Position numbers and translations under genes: made by a program | Assembly (NCBI GenBank): GCA_021604885.1 | Contig: BQJV01000041.1 | Location: 1-12,849, forward strand | Origin: Acidimicrobiales bacterium | Lineage (GTDB): Bacteria > Actinomycetota > Acidimicrobiia > Acidimicrobiales > Aldehydirespiratoraceae | DNA: 12,849 nt | Reading direction: 5' to 3' | Shown here: piece after piece, positions 6,826 to 12,175 of the stretch | How positions within the stretch are numbered: position 1 is the stretch's first letter | Layout: each line of letters begins with the position of its first letter | Notes under the pieces: generated by a model | The model's database searches: none | The model's input: only the letters and a program-made list of their open reading frames with translations | Told to the model about the DNA's origin: nothing

Positions 6826-7155
6826 ATGGGCCAGCCAGTCACCTTCCTCCGCACCAGCTCACCGAAGCCGGGCGTCGTCCGCTTCGAGCTCAACCGCACC
6901 CTCACCGGCATGGGCCACGAGCGCTACAAGGCCGGTGATGAGATCATCGACACCCGCCCGCCCGACGTGCTCGCCAAGCGCATCTTCGAGTGCGGAAACG
7001 TCGAGTCCATCCACATGTACGGCTCGATGGTGACGGTGTCGCTCGCCACGACCGACCCGGCGGACCTCGAGTCTGTCGTGGAGGAGCTCTACACGTACTA
7101 CGTGCCGGGCGTGGAGATTCCCAGCGATGAAGAACTCATCGCCATGGTGGAGTAG
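6826..7155 (+). CDS. Small NifU/Nfu N-terminal-domain-like protein
   Basis: A 109-residue protein that I tentatively place with the Nfu/NifU N-terminal domain family, usually linked to iron-sulfur cluster assembly. The support is pattern only: SSPKPGVVRFELNRTL (11-26) resembles the family's opening strand, PPDVLAKRIFECGNVESIHM (45-64) its central helix and strand, and MVTVSL (68-73) its last strand. The cysteine-bearing NifU C-terminal scaffold domain is absent; Cys56 is the only cysteine. The start at ATG 6826 gives the expected opening, whereas reading further upstream would enter the membrane protein gene. No clear Shine-Dalgarno is present. The last 18 codons are duplicated, with five changes, at 7925-7978. 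It could instead be a conserved actinobacterial protein of unknown role. Confidence 0.72.
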   Translation: MGQPVTFLRTSSPKPGVVRFELNRTLTGMGHERYKAGDEIIDTRPPDVLAKRIFECGNVESIHMYGSMVTVSLATTDPADLESVVEELYTYYVPGVEIPSDEELIAMVE

Positions 7156-7170
7156 GTCTCCCGAAGAAAG

Positions 7171-7186
7171 CGTCTCCGCGGGGACG
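7171..7186. repeat. Dispersed GC-rich palindrome, copy 1
   Basis: CGTCTCCGCGGGGACG, a palindrome with one mismatched pair, 15 bases after the NifU-N-like stop. It shares its core with four other intergenic copies in this window. Confidence 0.65.
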
Positions 7187-7233
7187 CCATTCGCGCTGAT
7201 CGTGGTGTGGCCGACGCTTGACGCGTTGGGAAA

Positions 7234-7248
7234 CGCCCCGCGGGGACG
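7234..7248. repeat. Dispersed GC-rich palindrome, copy 2
   Basis: The perfect 10-bp core CCCCGCGGGG (7236-7245) flanked by CG and ACG. The roughly 30 bases to its right resemble those beside copy 3, including AAACC and CGAC blocks at the same spacing. Confidence 0.65.
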
Positions 7249-7292
7249 TCCAGCCTCAAACCCGCTCGGCGCGACCAGGCCAGGCACTTGGC

Positions 7293-7298
7293 TACTGT
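7293..7298 (+). promoter_or_regulatory. Putative leaderless -10 element for the methyltransferase gene
   Basis: TACTGT ends six bases before the ATG at 7305; no Shine-Dalgarno lies between. Confidence 0.5.
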
Positions 7299-7304
7299 TC
7301 GTAG

Positions 7305-7883
7305 ATGCCCTACGTGACCACATTGACCGGTTTGGCGCTGTTCGCGGTCATCATGTCGATCTTCGTCGTGCAGGAGTTCACGCAGGGTTTCGGTACCCCA
7401 GAAGGTTCTTCGATTCGAGATGATCGGTGGGCTCTGCTCTATCTCGAGGTGCTGCCGGTCGCCTTGGTGACCATCGCCGGCCTTGTCAGTCTCACAGGGT
7501 GGGGGACGTGGCCGGCCCCACGGACGGTCTACGCCGTTGGAATTCTCGTGCTCTGTGTTGGGGTTGCTGTGCGGCAATGGAGCCACCGTACGTTGGGTCG
7601 CTTCCACCAAGCGGTTGTGACGATCCATCACGATCACGGAGTCATCACAACGGGGCCATACCGGCTGGTGCGTCACCCGATGTACGCCGGTTCAGCTGTC
7701 GCGTTTCTCGGTGTCGGACTGGCGCTTGGCACATGGCCGGGGCTGGCGCTCACGTTCGCGGGGACACTGCCAGCGATGCTGCGACGAATCCGGGTTGAAG
7801 AATGCGCACTCCAGGACACTCTCGGCGATCGCTACCGGGACTACGCGAGCGGCCGCGCACGGCTCGTTCCTGGAGTCTGGTAG
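7305..7883 (+). CDS. Isoprenylcysteine carboxyl methyltransferase (ICMT)-like membrane methyltransferase
   Basis: A 192-residue integral membrane protein. The C-terminal half has the ICMT/PEMT-type SAM-binding signature: GPYRLVRHPMYAG at 117-129, then a hydrophobic hairpin (about 130-157), then RIRVEE at 161-166 and RYRDYASGRARLVPGVW at the end. Likely membrane helices lie at about 5-22, 46-64 and 74-90. Family members methylate carboxyl groups, amines or lipids at the membrane; bacterial relatives are mostly uncharacterised, and the substrate here is unknown. The ATG at 7305 follows TACTGT by six bases. Codons such as TTG, GTT and GGT look more frequent than in rnhB or gpsA, by eye. The gene lies between the nifU-like 3' end and a partial copy of it, suggesting it arrived with a rearrangement. 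Confidence 0.85.
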   Translation: MPYVTTLTGLALFAVIMSIFVVQEFTQGFGTPEGSSIRDDRWALLYLEVLPVALVTIAGLVSLTGWGTWPAPRTVYAVGILVLCVGVAVRQWSHRTLGRFHQAVVTIHHDHGVITTGPYRLVRHPMYAGSAVAFLGVGLALGTWPGLALTFAGTLPAMLRRIRVEECALQDTLGDRYRDYASGRARLVPGVW

Positions 7884-7924
7884 CCGCCCGGCCGAAGTCG
7901 GTCGGACAATCGCCAACATTCGTG

Positions 7925-7978
7925 GTGCCGGGCGTCGAGATAGCCAGCGATGAGGAACTCATCGCCATGGTCGAGTAG
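7925..7978 (+). pseudogene. Remnant of a second NifU-N-like gene (last 18 codons only)
   Basis: This 54-bp stretch matches the last 18 codons and stop of the gene ending at 7155 (7102-7155), with five substitutions. Three are synonymous third-position changes, and two in adjacent codons change Pro to Ala while keeping Ile. No matching sequence precedes it, so the 5' part is gone or was never copied. There is no start codon or promoter of its own. A palindrome copy follows both 3' ends. Confidence 0.8.
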
Positions 7979-8001
7979 CGCACGCGCTCGCCAGCCTCGG
8001 A

Positions 8002-8018
8002 ACGTCCCGCGGGGACGT
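8002..8018. repeat. Dispersed GC-rich palindrome, copy 3
   Basis: ACGTCCCGCGGGGACGT, one base short of a perfect 18-bp palindrome, 23 bases after the remnant stop. Its right flank resembles that of copy 2, so it belongs to the duplicated segment. Confidence 0.7.
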
Positions 8019-8117
8019 CCGGTCCGAAACCTCTTCCGCCCGACTGTCGCAAGGATGCCGCAGTGGTGTCGGGCAACTGTCGCCGATGAGCCGTGGCACT
8101 GGCGCGATCCGGACTCC

Positions 8118-8123
8118 TAGGGT
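8118..8123 (+). promoter_or_regulatory. Putative leaderless -10 element for the XRE/zinc-ribbon gene
   Basis: TAGGGT, identical to the gpsA hexamer, ends ten bases before the ATG at 8134. It argues against the upstream ATG at 8086 as the start. Confidence 0.45.
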
Positions 8124-8133
8124 GAGCACCCAT

Positions 8134-8559
8134 ATGAACATCGACGCCCAGAAGATCCGTGCTCTGCGAGCGGGGCGGGCGTGGTCACAGGAACACCTTG
8201 CCGAGATCGCCGGGTTGAATCTGAGGACCGTCCAGCGAATCGAACAGAACGGCACCGCTTCGCTCCAATCGACGAGAGCGTTGGCCGCGGCCTTCGATCT
8301 CGACGTCCAGGACCTTGACCGGAAGGAGCAACGATTGGCACCGTGCCCGGAATGCAGATCCGACGATGTCTATCGGTACGAGGAACCAGTCGACACCACC
8401 ACGATCGGTGGTGAGCTCCTGCCGAAGTTGGCGCCTACCCGATTCTCGTCGGCCAAGGTTCTGCCCGTCGTGTGCGCCGCGTGCGGCTACCTGCGATTCT
8501 TCGCCGATGACGACGCCCGCCAACGGCTTGGTCAGTCGAAACACTGGCGGAAGGTCTAA
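8134..8559 (+). CDS. XRE-type helix-turn-helix protein with C-terminal zinc ribbon
   Basis: A 141-residue protein. Residues 5-62 form a Cro/C1-type helix-turn-helix: IRALRAGRAWSQEHLAEIAG then LNLRTVQRIEQNG, a standard DNA-reading pair of helices. The second half has CPEC at 71-74 and CAAC at 114-117, a four-cysteine zinc ribbon whose two knuckles are separated by 39 residues, ending in a GYLRFF strand. The protein probably binds DNA; the ribbon may bind DNA, a protein or only stabilise the fold. I chose the ATG at 8134 because the helix-turn-helix begins at once and a -10-like hexamer lies ten bases upstream. Targets are unknown, and no obvious operator was found nearby. It converges on the Nudix gene. 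Confidence 0.82.
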   Translation: MNIDAQKIRALRAGRAWSQEHLAEIAGLNLRTVQRIEQNGTASLQSTRALAAAFDLDVQDLDRKEQRLAPCPECRSDDVYRYEEPVDTTTIGGELLPKLAPTRFSSAKVLPVVCAACGYLRFFADDDARQRLGQSKHWRKV

Positions 8560-8628
8560 CAAGCAGGACCGAGGACATGCCCTCGACCGTGAACCCTGGA
8601 TCGCCGAGCTGAGAATTGTGGGTTCCGG

Positions 8629-9129
8629 CTATCGAGTGCCCGAGACCGGCGGGTTGTGCCGTGGCGGCTCGGACGGCGGAACCTCCACAACGACGTCGTC
8701 GTCGAGGTATTCCCCCGCCTCCAGCGCGTCCAGCGCCAGCGAGGCGTGCCGACCTCTCAACGCCCGGGCCTCCATGAGTTCGCCCAGCCGGGCCCGTCCG
8801 AAGAACTCGACCTCAGGGTGATCAATGGTTGTGGTGAGCTCGCCGCCAACCGTGGTGGACTCGAAGACAAAGCTCACAGCAGAGCCACCTTCAAGAGTCC
8901 GCGGGCTGTGATAGATCCCGATCAGTCGACCGACCTCGACAACGAGGCCGGTCTCTTCGAGGGCCTCACGAGCTGCTGCTTCGCGCAGCGACTCTCCGAC
9001 CTCCGCCCGCCCTGCCGGAAGCGACCACCGGCCAAGCGCCTGCGGCTTCGCTTCGCGCACAAGACAAACCCTCCCGGACTCGTCACGAATGAGATTCGCG
9101 CACACGACCTCGGTTCTCGGTGCCGCCAT
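8629..9129 (-). CDS. Nudix hydrolase
   Basis: A 166-residue cytosolic Nudix hydrolase. The full 23-residue Nudix box is present and intact: Gly40, Glu46, then Arg54-Glu55, Glu58-Glu59 and Gly61 in G-x5-E-x7-RE-U-x-EE-x-GU spacing, where the glutamates hold Mg2+. The GRWSLPAGRAEVGES opening (33-47) is typical of ADP-ribose/NADH-type and general nucleotide-diphosphate cleaners. The exact substrate cannot be assigned. The start is uncertain between GTG 9132 and ATG 9129. I prefer ATG because GAGG at 9138-9141 is eight bases from it but only five from the GTG. This is one of the few genes here with a visible ribosome site. It is convergent with the XRE gene and 73 bases downstream of the lipoprotein gene. 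Confidence 0.93.
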   Translation of the reverse strand: MAAPRTEVVCANLIRDESGRVCLVREAKPQALGRWSLPAGRAEVGESLREAAAREALEETGLVVEVGRLIGIYHSPRTLEGGSAVSFVFESTTVGGELTTTIDHPEVEFFGRARLGELMEARALRGRHASLALDALEAGEYLDDDVVVEVPPSEPPRHNPPVSGTR

Positions 9130-9202
9130 CACATCATCCTCGCAGGAGCCAACGGGTCGTGGGGCGGCACAGCTATCGACTGAGATCCCGCTGGGTCGGA
9201 TG

Positions 9203-9982
9203 TCAGTCGTCGACCGTCGTGCGGAACAAGATGGTGTTGTCGACCTCGAGGTCGGTTCCCCAGATCAGCCGGGCAGCATCGTCCCAGCGGATTTCGTCGT
9301 AGCCGTCCTTGGGGCCGACCTCGCCGGCTGACCACTCGGTGGCGGTCGCCCATGCACTGTCGTCGTAGTCAGCGCCGACCCAGTCGAGCGGAGTTTCGGT
9401 GATCTCGAAGTCGCACGTTGCATCGGGGTCGGCGTCCTTCTCGCAGTCCTTGTTGAGAGGGGCCCGATGGACGACGAGCGTCGCCCAGTCGCCGCTCGTG
9501 ACGGCGACCACCTCACCGGTGGCGATGTCGGTCACCTGGGCGATCAGGCCGCCGTCGCCCATCTGTTGGTTGCCTTCGCCGATGTACTCGATGCCCGAAT
9601 CGGTCTCCTTGAAGTCCTTTGCCTCGATCGCGACCGTGAACGGATACGCGGCTTCGAACGTGAAGGTCTCCGCATTGAACGAACGCTCGGTCGTGATGGG
9701 CACCGAGTCCTCCCCGATCAGCTCGCCGTCGACAGAGACGGCCATCCAGTTGTCGGCCCACACCTCGATCTGAAAGGTCAACGGCGCGCCGTCTTCATCG
9801 TCCCCCGCAGACGCGGTGTCTTCGGGAGCGTCGGTGTCGGCGTCGCCGGATGCGGCAGCGGTGGCCGTGACCTCGGTGGTCGCCGTGACCGGATCATCGA
9901 CGGCCGTCTGGCCGTCGCCATCGGAAGCGCACGCGGCGCCGAGCAGGGCAAGCGAGACGAGAACTCCGGCGAATCGGGTCAT
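9203..9982 (-). CDS. Secreted lipoprotein, function unknown
   Basis: A 259-residue protein with a short Arg-containing N-terminus, a hydrophobic stretch (5-17) and the lipobox LGAAC ending at Cys18, so it should be lipid-anchored on the outer face of the membrane. Residues 19-65 are a low-complexity Asp/Ala/Thr linker. The rest is acidic and beta-rich. Trp-rich segments such as DNWMAVSVDGE (75-85) and DDSAWATATEWSAGEV near 210-225 recall galactose-binding-like jelly-roll domains. Two cysteines in a DCEKDADPDATCDFE loop could form a disulfide, consistent with export. No catalytic motif is visible. The ATG at 9982 fits the signal peptide exactly. It may bind carbohydrate or another protein at the cell surface; that is inference. 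Confidence 0.82.
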   Translation of the reverse strand: MTRFAGVLVSLALLGAACASDGDGQTAVDDPVTATTEVTATAAASGDADTDAPEDTASAGDDEDGAPLTFQIEVWADNWMAVSVDGELIGEDSVPITTERSFNAETFTFEAAYPFTVAIEAKDFKETDSGIEYIGEGNQQMGDGGLIAQVTDIATGEVVAVTSGDWATLVVHRAPLNKDCEKDADPDATCDFEITETPLDWVGADYDDSAWATATEWSAGEVGPKDGYDEIRWDDAARLIWGTDLEVDNTILFRTTVDD

Positions 9983-10027
9983 GGCTGTTGTTGGTTCGTT
10001 CGGCGTCGGGCGTGGAAGGCACCGCTC

Positions 10028-10033
10028 AACCTA
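10028..10033 (-). promoter_or_regulatory. Possible -10 element for the lipoprotein gene
   Basis: On the minus strand TAGGTT lies 45 bases before the ATG at 9982, which would give a leader of about 40 bases. That leader holds no Shine-Dalgarno, so the site is weakly supported. Confidence 0.25.
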
Positions 10034-10055
10034 GGCACCGAGCATCGACAATGGA

Positions 10056-10071
10056 CGTCCCCGCGGGAACG
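10056..10071. repeat. Dispersed GC-rich palindrome, copy 4
   Basis: CGTCCCCGCGGGAACG, one mismatched pair, between the divergent lipoprotein and DUF1330 genes. Read on the minus strand it continues as GACGTCC, as copies 2 and 3 do on the plus strand. Being between two gene starts, it is not acting as a terminator here. Confidence 0.65.
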
Positions 10072-10132
10072 CCGAGTCCGATCCTGTCGATCGGATCGCC
10101 AAGTGAAAGACCTTCGAGGCCGGCCGGTTGAC

Positions 10133-10138
10133 TAGCGT
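10133..10138 (+). promoter_or_regulatory. Putative leaderless -10 element for the DUF1330 gene
   Basis: TAGCGT ends six bases before the ATG at 10145. A TTGAC sits directly before it, too close to serve as its -35 box. Confidence 0.5.
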
Positions 10139-10144
10139 TGGCAG

Positions 10145-10567
10145 ATGCCATCGATCGATCCCACCGCCGCCCAACTCGAGGAAGTCATGGCTCGTGCCGA
10201 GACCATGACCGGCCCGATCCGCATGATCAACCTGCTGCGGTTCCGTGAGGTGGCCGACTACGGCGATGTGCCCGATCCCGCCGAGAGCGGGGCGAGCACC
10301 GGCGCCGAGGCGTACGGACGCTACGGCGAGATCGCGATGCCGGAGGTCGCCGCCGTCGGCGGCCGACAGTTCGAGGCGGCCACCGCGCACATGACCGTCA
10401 TCGGGCCGGACGACGATCGCTGGGACCTGATCGCCATCATCGAATACCCGAGTCCGGCCGCGTTCCTCGAGATGGTCGCCAAGCCGAGCTACCAGGCCGG
10501 GGTGTACCACCGCACAGCTGGGCTGGCCGACACACGGATCTACATGACGACATCGCTGATGGGCTGA
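10145..10567 (+). CDS. DUF1330-like (dimeric alpha/beta barrel) protein
   Basis: A 140-residue soluble protein resembling DUF1330 proteins of the ferredoxin-like dimeric alpha-beta barrel superfamily. The support is MINLLRFRE at 27-35, an AYGRYGEIAMPEV helix (about 57-69), a WDLIAIIEYPSPAAFLEM strand-helix block (98-115) and a closing Tyr/His-containing segment before IYMTTSL. The family has no agreed biochemical role; members are often annotated as stress- or catabolism-associated. There is no signal peptide. The ATG at 10145 follows TAGCGT by six bases. The gene stands alone, with divergent lipoprotein and downstream cupin genes each having their own start signals. Confidence 0.75.
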   Translation: MPSIDPTAAQLEEVMARAETMTGPIRMINLLRFREVADYGDVPDPAESGASTGAEAYGRYGEIAMPEVAAVGGRQFEAATAHMTVIGPDDDRWDLIAIIEYPSPAAFLEMVAKPSYQAGVYHRTAGLADTRIYMTTSLMG

Positions 10568-10623
10568 GCCCAGCAGCGGATCCAGAACCTGCGCGTGGCG
10601 GACGCGGCTCCGCTCCGATCGGC

Positions 10624-10629
10624 AATACT
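10624..10629 (+). promoter_or_regulatory. Putative leaderless -10 element for the small cupin gene
   Basis: AATACT, a one-base variant of the TAnnnT pattern, ends six bases before the ATG at 10636. Confidence 0.35.
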
Positions 10630-10635
10630 GCGCCC

Positions 10636-11004
10636 ATGGCCCCTGACGAAGGACCGAAGGCCGTGAATCTCGCGGCGAAGCTGGCGCAGTTCGACGAACA
10701 CTGGGCGCCGCGAACCGTTGCCGAATTCAACGGTCACGACGTGATGGTCGTGAAGGTCAAGGGCGAGTTCGTCTGGCATCACCACGATGACACCGACGAC
10801 CTTTTCCTCGTCCTGAGCGGACGCATCACCATCCGAATGCGCGAGGGGGATGTCGACCTCGGAGCCGGCGAGTTGTTCGTCGTGCCGGTCGGCGTGGAGC
10901 ACCAGCCGTACGCTCCCGAGGAGGCCGAGCTGTTGCTCATCGAGCCGTCCGGTACCGCGAACACCGGCGATCGCGCGACCGCTGCTCGTCGCGTGGTCAT
11001 CTGA
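10636..11004 (+). CDS. Small single-domain cupin
   Basis: A 122-residue single cupin. Motif 1 gives His48 and His50 in VWHHHDDTDDLFLVLSG (46-62). The place of the usual metal-binding Glu is taken by Asp55. Motif 2 supplies His89 in GAGELFVVPVGVEHQPYA (77-94). Metal binding is therefore plausible with an altered ligand. Small cupins range from sugar isomerases to sensors, and nothing here selects one. No signal peptide is seen. The ATG at 10636 follows AATACT by six bases. The stop codon's last base is the first base of a perfect 18-bp palindrome, and the TetR gene converges 21 bases away. Confidence 0.85.
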   Translation: MAPDEGPKAVNLAAKLAQFDEHWAPRTVAEFNGHDVMVVKVKGEFVWHHHDDTDDLFLVLSGRITIRMREGDVDLGAGELFVVPVGVEHQPYAPEEAELLLIEPSGTANTGDRATAARRVVI

Positions 11005-11021
11005 CGTCCCCGCGGGGACGT
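11004..11021. repeat. Dispersed GC-rich palindrome, copy 5 (perfect)
   Basis: ACGTCCCCGCGGGGACGT, a perfect 18-bp palindrome filling most of the gap between the convergent cupin and tetR stops. Here it could fold into a hairpin and end transcription from both sides, but no U-tract follows on either strand. Confidence 0.75.
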
Positions 11022-11025
11022 TGCG

Positions 11026-11628
11026 TCAGGCGACGGGGGCCTCGACGCCGTAGCGCAGGACGAACCCGCGCACCGCCTCCCGCACCCTGGCCTCCGTCTC
11101 GTCCTCGGTGGGCGGCTCGGCCAGCCCGAACGCGATCTTGAGCTGCTGGTGGCCGACGATGCCGCCGAGGAACTGTTCGGCCGCGATCTGCGGATCGTCG
11201 ACGTCGACCTCACCTCGCCGTTCGCGCTCGGCGACGAAGGCATGGAAATTGGCGTAGGTCCGGGTCGGGCCGGACTCCCACACGGTGCGGGCAAGCTCCG
11301 GGAACCGGTTGTACTCGCCCAGGGTGAGACGGAGGACCGCAGCGGCCGACTCGCTCCACACGCCGCTGCACGCACGTCGACCGATCGCCGTCAGCTCCTC
11401 CTCGAGTGAGGCGGTGCTCTCCGCGGCGTCGTATTCCTCGGAACCGATCGTCGAGGCCACCCGCTCCATCAGCCCGCGGACGAGGTCGGCCTTGGTGGGG
11501 AAGTGCCGGTAGAGCGTCGCCTTCGATCCGCCGACGTCCGCGACCAGCATGTCCATCGACGTGCCGACGTAACCGTGATCGACGAAGCGGCGCATCGCCG
11601 CGTCCAGGTATGCATCTCGTCGGCTCAT
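11026..11628 (-). CDS. TetR-family transcriptional regulator
   Basis: A 200-residue TetR repressor-type protein. Residues 5-45 form the DNA-binding domain: AYLDAAMRRFVDHGYVGTSM, then MLVADVGGSKATLYRHF, the canonical recognition helix with TLYRHF. The C-terminal ligand domain has an EYNRFPELARTVWESGP stretch (105-121), like the AefR-type TetR C-domain. The ligand is unknown. The ATG at 11628 is chosen because it gives the normal TetR N-terminus and has GGAG five bases upstream (GGAGAG at 11632-11637). A longer upstream reading would run through the operator and is rejected. The gene diverges from a cupin gene across a 25-bp palindrome, so it very likely represses that gene and itself. Confidence 0.93.
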   Translation of the reverse strand: MSRRDAYLDAAMRRFVDHGYVGTSMDMLVADVGGSKATLYRHFPTKADLVRGLMERVASTIGSEEYDAAESTASLEEELTAIGRRACSGVWSESAAAVLRLTLGEYNRFPELARTVWESGPTRTYANFHAFVAERERRGEVDVDDPQIAAEQFLGGIVGHQQLKIAFGLAEPPTEDETEARVREAVRGFVLRYGVEAPVA

Positions 11629-11647
11629 CGACTCTCCGTTGGTGCCC

Positions 11648-11676
11648 TTGACACGTCCTGCCCGGGTGCCTGTACT
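11648..11676 (+). promoter_or_regulatory. Sigma70-type promoter of the second cupin gene
   Basis: A consensus -35 box TTGACA (11648-11653), a 17-bp spacer, and TGTACT (11671-11676) as the -10 box. The -10 lies inside the left arm of the palindrome, so bound TetR would block it. The predicted start near 11683 leaves a leader of about 50 bases with a ribosome site. Confidence 0.7.
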
Positions 11677-11693
11677 GTACCGTACAGTACAGG
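11669..11693. promoter_or_regulatory. TetR operator: 25-bp palindrome
   Basis: Perfect 12-bp arms CCTGTACTGTAC and GTACAGTACAGG around a single central C. Each arm itself contains two GTAC steps. It lies between the tetR start (11628) and the cupin start (11732) and overlaps the cupin -10 box. This is the expected layout for a dimeric TetR binding site. A related half-site-like GCAGTAC occurs at 11705-11711. Confidence 0.85.
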
Positions 11694-11720
11694 CCGATAC
11701 TTGGGCAGTACGACACGACT

Positions 11721-11725
11721 GGAGG
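11721..11725 (+). promoter_or_regulatory. Strong ribosome binding site of the second cupin gene
   Basis: GGAGG six bases before the ATG at 11732. It fixes the start and contrasts with most genes here, which lack a Shine-Dalgarno. Confidence 0.8.
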
Positions 11726-11731
11726 ACCACC

Positions 11732-12169
11732 ATGACCATCGAGACCGCCGACTCCCGCACGTGGGTGTCGTTCTCGCCGACGAGCCGGTTCAGCTTCGTG
11801 AGCCCCGGCGATGCCGAGGCGCCGGAGTTCTTCGAGGAACGATCGGGAAAGGGCGACGGGCCACCGCTGCATCGCCATCCGTGGCCGAACTGGGAACTCG
11901 TCCTCAGCGGCACGATCCGGGTGATCATCGACGATGAGGAGTTCCTGGTCGAAGCCGGAAGCACCGTCTACACGCCTCCGGGCGCGGTCCACACGTATGT
12001 CGTGGAGAGCGACGAAGCCCACATCGTCGGTGTCGGCACGTCCGGCGGCCGCTTTCACCAGCTCCAGTCGAAGGCGCCGGAGCTGCTGATGGCGGGCGAC
12101 ATGGAACGCCTCGGCGCGTTCGCCGGATCCCTCGACGTCGAGCTGCTCGGACCACCGCTGTCCGCGTGA
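11732..12169 (+). CDS. Cupin-domain protein controlled by the divergent TetR
   Basis: A 145-residue single cupin with a complete metal site: His47 and His49 in PPLHRHPWPNWELVLSG, Glu55 in the same motif, and His87 in GSTVYTPPGAVHTY (76-89). It is probably a cytosolic metal-binding protein; dioxygenase, isomerase or ligand-sensing roles are all possible. The ATG at 11732 is set by GGAGG six bases upstream; earlier in-frame starts would lie in the operator. A consensus promoter overlapped by the TetR palindrome drives it, so expression should rise when the TetR ligand is present, and the cupin may act on that compound (inference). It converges on the SpoU gene with six bases between stops. Confidence 0.88.
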   Translation: MTIETADSRTWVSFSPTSRFSFVSPGDAEAPEFFEERSGKGDGPPLHRHPWPNWELVLSGTIRVIIDDEEFLVEAGSTVYTPPGAVHTYVVESDEAHIVGVGTSGGRFHQLQSKAPELLMAGDMERLGAFAGSLDVELLGPPLSA

Positions 12170-12175
12170 ACCGAT

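Noticed and set aside
7171..7248. A small transposon (MITE) bounded by palindrome copies 1 and 2
   Set aside because: Beyond the palindromes the two ends do not match as inverted repeats, and no target-site duplication was seen. The extra copy fits the length difference between the two duplicated segments, but that is not enough.
8086..8133. Earlier ATG at 8086 for the XRE gene
   Set aside because: It would place the TAGGGT hexamer inside the gene and add 16 residues before a helix-turn-helix that normally starts near the N-terminus.
8560..8628. Terminator between the convergent XRE and Nudix genes
   Set aside because: Only a 5-bp CGAGG/CCTCG stem was found (about 8571-8586) with no T-run, too weak to list.
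7171..11021. CRISPR array from the repeated palindromes
   Set aside because: Spacing is irregular, from tens to thousands of bases, with genes between copies and no cas genes.
11629..11964. N-terminal extension of the TetR gene to 11964
   Set aside because: It would read through the operator and into the divergent cupin gene. The ATG at 11628 has a ribosome site and gives a standard TetR N-terminus.
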